Assembly: GCA_021802185.1 (NCBI GenBank)
Contig: JAKAAV010000147.1
Span: 1-6,219, forward strand
Source of the DNA: Chloroflexota bacterium
GTDB taxonomy: Bacteria; Chloroflexota; Limnocylindria; Limnocylindrales; CSP1-4
Length of the DNA: 6,219 nt
Direction: 5' to 3'
Shown: positions 1 to 4,619 of the stretch, one piece after another
How positions within the stretch are numbered: position 1 is the first letter of the stretch
Layout of the letters: every line of letters begins with the position of its first letter
The notes under the pieces: generated by a model
Seen by the model: only the letters and a program-made list of their open reading frames with translations
Told to the model about the DNA's origin: nothing
Database searches by the model: none
Program-made: the position numbers and the translations under genes

Positions 1-299
1 AGCCAGGGGATGCCGCCTCGCCGCAGGCGCTCCTCCTCGCGTCCCGAACTCACCCCAAGCGCCGAGAGCCGCACCCGCTCGACCTCGCGCTCCTCCGCCT
101 GCAGGAACCGGGGGCACTCGAGGTGCACGCCGGTCAGGCAGTACGCCGACTGGTGCGCGACCTCGATCGACGACGGCGCGGTGGTGGCATGGCAGAGGTG
201 CGCCGCGTCGGGCATGGAGGCGTGCGTGGCGGGATCCGGCGCGAGGCCGAGGAAGGGGCAGGCGACAGGGCGGGGGTGCTGGGGCGCCTGGTCGCTCAT
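1..299 (-). CDS. Partial protein with an N-terminal four-Cys/His-Gln motif domain
   Basis: Read on the minus strand, an ATG at 299-297 opens a frame that stays open for 99 codons to the left edge, so the gene is truncated. Near its start it carries a dense Cys/His pattern: 'CPFLGL' (Cys14), 'DPATH' (22-26), 'HLCH' (34-37, Cys36), 'HQSAYCLTG' (49-57, Cys54) and 'ECPRF' (Cys62), followed by a Glu/Arg-rich charged stretch (about 68-94). The spacing CPxLGL, DPxT, HxC, HQxxYCL, CPxF matches a conserved domain I have seen at the N-terminus of uncharacterised, often LysM- or membrane-anchored proteins in Chloroflexota; I know no formal name for it. Four Cys plus several His suggest metal binding, which is inference. 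There is no signal peptide at the visible N-terminus. The gene is divergent from the glycosyltransferase at 542. The function is unknown and the C-terminal part, which would say more, is missing. Confidence 0.78.
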   Translation of the reverse strand, partial: MSDQAPQHPRPVACPFLGLAPDPATHASMPDAAHLCHATTAPSSIEVAHQSAYCLTGVHLECPRFLQAEEREVERVRLSALGVSSGREEERLRRGGIPW

Positions 300-306
300 G
301 GCCGAA

Positions 307-312
307 ATGATA
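307..312 (-). promoter_or_regulatory. Candidate -10 box for a leaderless transcript of the 1-299 gene
   Basis: On the minus strand the hexamer TATCAT (five of six matches to TATAAT) is followed by seven bases and then the ATG at 299. That spacing places the transcription start at or next to the A of the start codon, as in leaderless mRNAs common in Actinomycetota, Deinococcota and some Chloroflexota. There is no Shine-Dalgarno sequence before this ATG, which fits. No convincing -35 box is seen 17-18 bases upstream. Confidence 0.45.
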
Positions 313-475
313 GGCGGTGAGCGCGCTGGTGGAGCCGTCGTCGTCGCCAGACGTGCCGCTCTCGGTGCCTTGCGGTTCCTTCGGTCCGATACCGCGTCGT
401 CGCCGACTCGCGAACATCCCTGCTCTGCACCCAGCCATCCCCGCGACCCGGGACAGTCCTAGCCGTTCAGTCCGG

Positions 476-504
476 TTCGCATCCGCGATTCGGGCTGATA
501 CAGT
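476..504 (+). promoter_or_regulatory. Weak candidate promoter for the GT-A/GT-B genes
   Basis: TTCGCA (476-481; four of six to TTGACA) and TACAGT (499-504; four of six to TATAAT) are separated by 17 bases, upstream of the ATG at 542. The -10 box overlaps one of three CAGTCC copies in this intergenic region (454-459, 468-473, 501-506). In a GC-rich genome two four-of-six hexamers are weak evidence. The rest of 300-541 shows no gene, RNA or repeat that I can support. Confidence 0.25.
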
Positions 505-541
505 CCCGGCATTGCGGCTCGGGCATGGGAGACGGAAACAG

Positions 542-1486
542 ATGGAAGGCCGCCTGCGACGGGGGAGGCACGGTTTCGGCGACGCGCTGCTGCAGGCGTC
601 ATTCCGGCTTCCCTTGACCCCCATATCCGCGCGCGCGATCCGCGATGGCGTGCTGCTCGCGGGCGTGCTCGTCGCGATCGTGGACTGGTGGTGGCTGGTT
701 CACGGCGCTCCCCCCGTCGATGCGGGCGGGTGGTGGGCGGCCGATCCCAACCGGCTGTACGCCAACGTGCACGCGGGGCTTTCGAACAAGTACATGTACA
801 GCCCGGCGTGGGAGTTCGTCATCGGACCCACGCGTCTCCTGGACCTCGCGGCCCTGGGTGTCGTCTGGCGGACCGCTCAGTTGGTCGTCCTGACGTACCT
901 CGCCGGACCGTTCCTGCTCCCCATCCTGTTCCTCGTCCCGGTCCAGTCGGAGCTCACGGTCGGAAATATCCAGATCTTCCTGGCGCTGGCGGTCGTGCTG
1001 GGGTTCCGCTACCCGGCGACCTGGGCCCTCGTGCTCCTCACCAAGGCGACGCCGGGCATCGGGCTCCTGTGGTTCGCGGTCCGGCGTGAATGGCGCGGGC
1101 TCGCGATCGCGCTCGGAGCGAGTGCCCTGATCGCCGGGGCGTCGTTCGTGCTGCACCCGGGTCTGTGGCGGGACTGGCTCATCCTGCTGACTGCGAACGG
1201 CAACCCCGTCGCGCCGCCGTACTACCTGCCCTTCTCGGTGCGGCTGCCGTTCGCGCTCGCGGTCGTCGTGCTGGCCGCCCTGACGAACCGCCGGTGGCTC
1301 GTGGTGGTCGGGGCTGCGTTCGCGCTGCCTGTCGTCTACTGGGTCAGCGCGTCGATGCTCGTCGGGGTGCTGCCGTACACGCGCGACGCCGCCGGACGAG
1401 TCCTCGGCCGCTGGTTCGATCGGCGCGCGGAGTGGCTGCAGACCCGTGGCGTCTCGGCAGCTCGGGCTCTCGCCACGGTCGATTGA
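542..1486 (+). CDS. GT87/DUF2029-like integral membrane glycosyltransferase (GT-A)
   Basis: A 314-residue hydrophobic polytopic protein. The family (GT-C fold; PimE is a known member) transfers sugars, often mannose, from a polyprenyl-phosphate donor on the outer face of the membrane. Visible signs: an N-terminal basic segment, a first membrane helix at about 36-54, then an extracytoplasmic loop with Asp60 (the position equivalent to the family's acidic first-loop residue) and 'YMYSPAWE' (84-91), 'GNIQIFLAL' (141-149), 'LLTKATPGIG' (165-174, matching the family K-x-x-PG motif), further helices to about 280, and a basic C-terminal tail. It is short for the family, which usually runs about 350-450 residues. 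ATG 542 was chosen because GGAGA lies at 528-532, nine bases upstream, and the preceding in-frame sequence back to 317 is low-complexity Pro/Arg-rich. An in-frame TTG at 512 is an alternative. It is a clear paralogue of the protein at 4616-5683: both share 'AIRDG', 'GFRYP', 'LLTK..PGIG' and 'SMLV'. Acceptor and sugar are unknown. Confidence 0.85.
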   Translation: MEGRLRRGRHGFGDALLQASFRLPLTPISARAIRDGVLLAGVLVAIVDWWWLVHGAPPVDAGGWWAADPNRLYANVHAGLSNKYMYSPAWEFVIGPTRLLDLAALGVVWRTAQLVVLTYLAGPFLLPILFLVPVQSELTVGNIQIFLALAVVLGFRYPATWALVLLTKATPGIGLLWFAVRREWRGLAIALGASALIAGASFVLHPGLWRDWLILLTANGNPVAPPYYLPFSVRLPFALAVVVLAALTNRRWLVVVGAAFALPVVYWVSASMLVGVLPYTRDAAGRVLGRWFDRRAEWLQTRGVSAARALATVD

Positions 1487-1487
1487 C

Positions 1488-1507
1488 CGGCCGCAGTCCC
1501 GCGGCCG
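1488..1507 (+). promoter_or_regulatory. GC hairpin between GT-A stop and GT-B start
   Basis: CGGCCGC (1488-1494) and GCGGCCG (1501-1507) form a seven-pair, all-GC stem with a six-base loop. It starts just after the GT-A stop (1484-1486) and ends two bases before the GT-B ATG (1510), where a ribosome-binding site would be expected. There is no T-tract, so it is not an intrinsic terminator. Ribosomes finishing GT-A could melt it and so couple GT-B translation to GT-A; this is inference. Confidence 0.4.
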
Positions 1508-1509
1508 AG

Positions 1510-2496
1510 ATGCGCCGGATCCGCTGGCGACGAGTCGCGCTCGCGGCGCTGCTGGCGCTGGCGGCGGTCTGGTGGCTCGTCGAACTGGCCGGCAACCTGT
1601 ACCACGCTCCCGGCAACCTCGCGAACGACTTCTGGACGTATCGGCAGGCTGGTCTCAACGTCCTGGCGGGTAGCCCGCTCTACCCCGCCGACGAGATCTC
1701 GCACCCGTTCATCCTGCCGTCGGCGACGTGGGGCCACGGGTTCGTGTACCCGCCGTTTGCGGCAGTGCTCTGCGTGCCGCTGGCGCTCGTTCCACCGGCA
1801 GTGGGGTACCTCGCGTTCGTCGGCCTCACCGCGATCACGCTCGCCGGCGTGGCCGCGGCCATCGCCCGCCACGAGGGGCTCGCCGGACCGCGCTGGGCCG
1901 TTCTCGTGGGCGCGCTCGCGCTGATCAACGGGCCGGCGGTGGGCGCGCTCGCGTCCGCCAACCTCAACGGGCTCGTCGCCGCCGCCCTGGGGCTCCTGTG
2001 GCTGACGCCCCGGTGGTCAGGCTGGGTGTCCGTCGTCGGCGGCCTCGTCAAGCTGTTTCCGGGCGCAGGCGTCGTCTGGGCCTGGCGCATGAGGGCGCCG
2101 CTCGCGCGGCCCATCGCGCTCGGAGTCGCGCTGTTCGTGGCATCCCTCTTGCTCTTCGGCCCGCGAGCGTGGCTCGACTTCGTCGCGGTGCTGAACAACG
2201 CTCGTCCCTCGTCCCCGTACTACATCCAGTCGGTGGCGCGGGTCTTCGGTCCCCTCATCGGCTACGCGTCGGCCGCCGCACTTCTCGGCCTGGTCCTCGT
2301 CGTGCCCGACGGCGCGATCGCCTTCGCGCTGCTTTCGCTCGCGATGGTCGCTCCGGCCCCGGATATCGTGCCGCACTACATGCTGATCCCGATGATCGGA
2401 GTGCTGCCGCTCGTGTCGCGGTTCATCGCGCACGCGACCGGAGCCACTGCTTCCGCGGTGCGGCCTCGCGCCGCCCAATGGTCACAGGACCGGTGA
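1510..2496 (+). CDS. GT87-family membrane glycosyltransferase (GT-B)
   Basis: A 328-residue polytopic membrane protein with the classic GT87/DUF2029 first-loop signature: 'NDFWTYRQAG' (39-48, with Asp40 as likely catalytic acidic residue), 'AGSPLY' (53-58) and 'FVYPPFAAVL' (78-87). It is followed by 'ANLNGL' (150-155) and 'KLFPGAG' (181-187), the usual N-x-N and K-x-x-PG positions. Helices occur about every 25 residues. Members use polyprenyl-phosphate sugars and act on the outer membrane leaflet; sugar and acceptor cannot be read here. Start: ATG 1510 gives a basic N-terminus directly before the first helix (8-28), but it has no Shine-Dalgarno sequence and sits behind a hairpin. TTG 1483, which overlaps the GT-A stop by four bases (TTGA), would add nine residues and is a real alternative. 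It is co-oriented with GT-A (23-base gap) and lies 95 bases before the Flp pilin gene. Tandem stops TGA-TAG end it (2494-2499). Only the membrane-spanning family resemblance links it to GT-A; it is much less similar to GT-A than GT-A is to the 4616 gene. Confidence 0.9.
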   Translation: MRRIRWRRVALAALLALAAVWWLVELAGNLYHAPGNLANDFWTYRQAGLNVLAGSPLYPADEISHPFILPSATWGHGFVYPPFAAVLCVPLALVPPAVGYLAFVGLTAITLAGVAAAIARHEGLAGPRWAVLVGALALINGPAVGALASANLNGLVAAALGLLWLTPRWSGWVSVVGGLVKLFPGAGVVWAWRMRAPLARPIALGVALFVASLLLFGPRAWLDFVAVLNNARPSSPYYIQSVARVFGPLIGYASAAALLGLVLVVPDGAIAFALLSLAMVAPAPDIVPHYMLIPMIGVLPLVSRFIAHATGATASAVRPRAAQWSQDR

Positions 2497-2513
2497 TAGG
2501 CCTTTGGACTCCC

Positions 2514-2542
2514 TTGCGTTCAGGCTTGCAGCGGCGTATGAC
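2514..2542 (+). promoter_or_regulatory. Weak candidate promoter for the Flp pilin gene
   Basis: TTGCGT (2514-2519) and TATGAC (2537-2542) are 17 bases apart in the 95-base gap between GT-B and the pilin. Matches to the consensus are three and four of six. Pilins are usually made in far greater amounts than glycosyltransferases, so a private promoter is plausible, but the sequence evidence is weak. Confidence 0.25.
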
Positions 2543-2580
2543 TCAGCTGTCGCATCGCCGAAGCGCGTTGTCAATTCCTG

Positions 2581-2585
2581 GGAGG
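2581..2585 (+). promoter_or_regulatory. Strong Shine-Dalgarno sequence of the Flp pilin
   Basis: GGAGG, six bases before the ATG at 2592, is the best ribosome-binding site in the window. It favours ATG 2592 over the second ATG at 2598 and suggests high expression, in contrast to the weak sites of the glycosyltransferase genes. Confidence 0.75.
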
Positions 2586-2591
2586 GTCGCC

Positions 2592-2744
2592 ATGCTCATG
2601 CGTCTGTTCGACCGCGAGGACGGCCAGGGCCTCGCGGAATACGCCCTCATCCTCGCTCTCATCGCGATCATCGCGATCGTCGCGCTCATCTTCCTGGGCA
2701 GCAACATCAGCAACATCCTGAACCAGGTCGCCACGTCGGTCTGA
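2592..2744 (+). CDS. flp: Flp-family type IVb pilin precursor
   Basis: A 50-residue protein, typical Flp size. A short leader (residues 1-11, 'MLMRLFDREDG') ends in the prepilin-peptidase site: Gly11 at -1, then Q-G-L-A, with Glu16 at +5 and Tyr17 at +6, the Flp hallmark. A single hydrophobic helix follows (about 18-36, 'ALILALIAIIAIVALIFLG') and a short polar tail 'SNISNILNQVATSV'. Flp pilins are cleaved at the cytoplasmic face by a TadV/PilD-type peptidase and polymerised by the Tad machinery (TadA, TadB, TadC, RcpA) into adhesion pili; none of that machinery is in the window. The gene has a strong Shine-Dalgarno sequence and its own terminator at 2761, so it may be a separate, highly expressed unit. 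The adjacent GT87 enzyme suggests possible glycosylation of the Ser/Asn-rich tail, which is inference. The helix is partly encoded by a 9-base tandem repeat. Confidence 0.95.
   Translation: MLMRLFDREDGQGLAEYALILALIAIIAIVALIFLGSNISNILNQVATSV
2661..2687 (+). repeat. 9-base tandem repeat inside the pilin helix
   Basis: ATCGCGATC occurs twice back to back (2661-2669, 2670-2678), followed by a degenerate third unit GTCGCGCTC (2679-2687). It encodes I-A-I, I-A-I, V-A-L in the pilin membrane helix. Slippage would add or remove three residues in frame. Confidence 0.75.
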
Positions 2745-2760
2745 CGAAGCAGCGCACTGT

Positions 2761-2796
2761 CCGGCCGGCATCAGAGCGATGCCGGCCGGCTTTCTT
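2761..2796 (+). terminator. Intrinsic terminator after the Flp pilin
   Basis: A perfect 12-pair stem, CCGGCCGGCATC (2761-2772) with GATGCCGGCCGG (2778-2789), five-base loop AGAGC, followed by CTTTCTT. It lies 16 bases after the pilin stop and in the convergent gap before the minus-strand gene ending at 2834. No T-tract is seen on the minus-strand side, so it should act mainly on the plus strand. Confidence 0.92.
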
Positions 2797-2833
2797 GTGT
2801 CGCGCGGCGGCCTGCTGGCGTCGGCCCCGATGG

Positions 2834-4492
2834 TCAGGGCGACCCGACCACGGAAGTGCCAGGAGCCGGGACGAAGACGTCGGCTCCCGGCCCGTCGTAG
2901 ATCAGGCGGAAGGACGGCGACGAGAGCAGGGCGGCGCGAACCCGCGCGGAGGGATCGCTCGTGCCGACGAACGCGCTCCCGTCTGCCGGGACGTAGACCC
3001 CAGCGTCGCCGCCCGAGTGAGCGGCGATCCAGCGACCGAGACAGACCACGTCGGCCGGCTGGCACGCCCGCAGTTGCGCCTCCGACGTCATCTCCGCGTC
3101 CCGCACGGCCGGCGGTCCCCACTCGAGCCCCTGGCTCGTGTCCAGCGTGGCGTGAGCCGACAGCGCCGGGAACCACTCGCTGAGGTCGTCTGATCCCCAC
3201 GTGTCTGTGGCCAGGACGAGGAACCGCCGGTCCGCCGGCTGTGTGGCTCGGACCCAGTGCATCGCCGCCCGGTCGGCCGTCGAAAGCGCCACGTGCGGCG
3301 CGAGGAACACGGACGGCGCGAGCAGCCCGGATGCGACGAGCCCGGCCGAGACGACGCCGACGATGCCAGGCGCGGCGAGGCGTGAGGCGCGACCGTCGCG
3401 CCACGAGCTTGCGAAGCGCTGCGCCGCGGGCACGACGACGCCGAAGAGCCCGTCGGCGGCGAGCATGCTCAGCGGAACGACGGCCGAGACGAGCGCGAAC
3501 CGCAGGTCCAGCAAGCACAGCGCGAGGCGCCACAGCACCAGGTAGGGTCGGCGCGCGAGCACGTCTCGGATCTGGCCGAGGGCGTCGAGCACCGGGACGA
3601 TCGGCAGCGGGCTCACGACCAGGAACCCGAAGACGTACACGACGATGCTCGCGACGGGATCGCGCCCCACCCCGCCGCCCGCCGCGAGGAACGGCGCGAT
3701 GCCGTGCCGCTGCACGACCACGAGCGCCCACGGAGCGGCAACGACTGCCGCCACGATCGCGGCGAGCGCAAGGCGCCGCAGGCCTCGCCACGACCAGCTC
3801 GCGAGCAGGCGAGCGCCCAGCGCGATCGCCACGAACACGGCGGCCTCGGGGTGGCTGAGGACTGCCAGGCCGGCGAAGACTCCTGTCGAGAGGGCTGAGC
3901 GGCGGGAACGGGAGGACAGAAGTCGCAGGCCCTGCCACGTCGCCAGCAGCGCGAAGAACATGCCGGCCGATCGGGTCACGCCGCTCCCCATCGTCAGCCA
4001 TTCCCATGCATACGGGAACGTGGCGTACGCGACGGTGGCGAACTGCGCACGGCGGCGATCGCCGAGCACCTCCAGCGCCACCAGGTAGACCGCGGGGATG
4101 CAGAGGACGCTGAACGCGAGCGGAAGCCAGCGGAACAGATCCGACCGGGCAACCCCGGTCGCCAGCTCGAGCGCGGCGGCGAACTCGAGGGCGAGCGGCG
4201 GATATGCGAACGGTATGGCCTCGTGCGCGTACGACGTGAACGCGGGGAGCGCAAGCCCGTTCCGGACGAGGTCCCCGACCATGGCGTAGAAGAGGCCCCC
4301 GTCGCCGACCGGCCAGGCATTCCCGACGACCGGGATGGCCCGCAGGACCAGCCCGAGCGCCACGATTCCGGCCAGAGTGACGCGGCTCCAGGTCGTCGAA
4401 GGGCCTGGCTCGACGTTCACCTGCCCGGTACGGAGCACGCGGACGGACGCGTCGAGATCGGCCCGTTGGGATCCGGCAGTCGGGGGCATCAT
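2834..4492 (-). CDS. ArnT/GT39-like GT-C membrane glycosyltransferase
   Basis: A 552-residue protein. A basic/polar N-terminus (1-38) precedes the first helix (about 39-55). The first extracytoplasmic loop has 'GDGGLFYAM' (63-71), where Asp64 is the likely catalytic acid of the GT-C fold, and 'PFAYPPLALE' (94-103). Other landmarks are 'SHPEA' (213-217) and many helices to about residue 397. From about 405 on there is a soluble region with 'SEWFPALS' (438-445) and 'TSQGLEWGP' (452-460), a pattern common in bacterial GT39/ArnT-like enzymes from environmental lineages. These enzymes move a sugar from a polyprenyl-phosphate carrier to lipid or protein acceptors outside the cytoplasm; the acceptor is not deducible. 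The start is uncertain: two adjacent ATGs (4492, 4489) without a clear Shine-Dalgarno sequence, and GTG codons further in are possible. It is divergent from the fusion gene at 4616 and convergent with the pilin. No long overlapping frame on either strand in this region has membrane-protein character, which supports this frame. Confidence 0.9.
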   Translation of the reverse strand: MMPPTAGSQRADLDASVRVLRTGQVNVEPGPSTTWSRVTLAGIVALGLVLRAIPVVGNAWPVGDGGLFYAMVGDLVRNGLALPAFTSYAHEAIPFAYPPLALEFAAALELATGVARSDLFRWLPLAFSVLCIPAVYLVALEVLGDRRRAQFATVAYATFPYAWEWLTMGSGVTRSAGMFFALLATWQGLRLLSSRSRRSALSTGVFAGLAVLSHPEAAVFVAIALGARLLASWSWRGLRRLALAAIVAAVVAAPWALVVVQRHGIAPFLAAGGGVGRDPVASIVVYVFGFLVVSPLPIVPVLDALGQIRDVLARRPYLVLWRLALCLLDLRFALVSAVVPLSMLAADGLFGVVVPAAQRFASSWRDGRASRLAAPGIVGVVSAGLVASGLLAPSVFLAPHVALSTADRAAMHWVRATQPADRRFLVLATDTWGSDDLSEWFPALSAHATLDTSQGLEWGPPAVRDAEMTSEAQLRACQPADVVCLGRWIAAHSGGDAGVYVPADGSAFVGTSDPSARVRAALLSSPSFRLIYDGPGADVFVPAPGTSVVGSP

Positions 4493-4547
4493 CGTGCCGC
4501 AATTCTCGGGGACCAGGGGGTCGTCCCGCTGACCGGTCTGCCGCTGC

Positions 4548-4553
4548 TATCGT
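4548..4553 (+). promoter_or_regulatory. Candidate -10 box upstream of the fusion gene
   Basis: TATCGT fits the TANNNT pattern and lies six bases before the ATG at 4560, similar to the TATCAT-seven-bases-ATG arrangement at the left edge. It would give a transcript starting at or near 4560. No convincing -35 box is seen. It lies in the short divergent gap (4493-4615) shared with the minus-strand glycosyltransferase. Confidence 0.3.
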
Positions 4554-4559
4554 CCTCCG

Positions 4560-4619
4560 ATGAGCGCCACTCTTCGGCACCGTGCCGGCGGAGACCCGTG
4601 GCCGACCGAGTTGCTGTGA
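4560..4619 (+). CDS. Possible 19-codon upstream ORF (leader peptide)
   Basis: ATG 4560 opens a 19-codon frame (product begins 'MSATLRHRAGG', ends 'PTELL') that stops at TGA 4617-4619. The stop overlaps a GTG start (4616-4618) of the following glycosyltransferase-pilin gene in a GTGA arrangement typical of translational coupling. With the TATCGT box six bases upstream, the ORF could be read from a leaderless mRNA. It resembles no family I know. It could equally be chance in GC-rich DNA, and GTG 4598 would be used instead of GTG 4616 if the GGAG at 4590-4593 is the real ribosome-binding site. Confidence 0.25.
   Translation: MSATLRHRAGGDPWPTELL

Noticed and set aside
10..462. Plus-strand frame across the left edge
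   Set aside because: Arg/Ser-rich shadow sequence; the minus strand over the same bases has the conserved Cys/His motif domain.
317..541. Upstream extension of GT-A from ATG 317
   Set aside because: The first 75 residues are Ser/Pro/Arg-rich with no resemblance to the family, and a Shine-Dalgarno-like sequence precedes ATG 542.
1090..1509. Upstream extension of GT-B overlapping GT-A
   Set aside because: It is an out-of-frame, Arg-rich shadow of GT-A; GT-B's basic N-terminus and first helix begin at 1510.
1680..2198. Minus-strand frames antisense to GT-B, and similar ones at 599-1156 and 4904-5707
   Set aside because: Composition is Arg/Asp/Glu- or Ser/Pro/Thr-rich with no motif, as expected for the complement of GC-rich membrane-protein codons.
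2863..2889. GGAGCC/GGCTCC inverted repeat near the end of the ArnT-like gene
   Set aside because: Only six pairs with a long loop, inside coding sequence, and no T-tract; likely chance.
4223..4597. Upstream extension of the fusion gene's frame
   Set aside because: This part is antisense to the minus-strand glycosyltransferase, is charged and low in complexity, and lacks any family resemblance. The enzyme homology begins only after about 4700.
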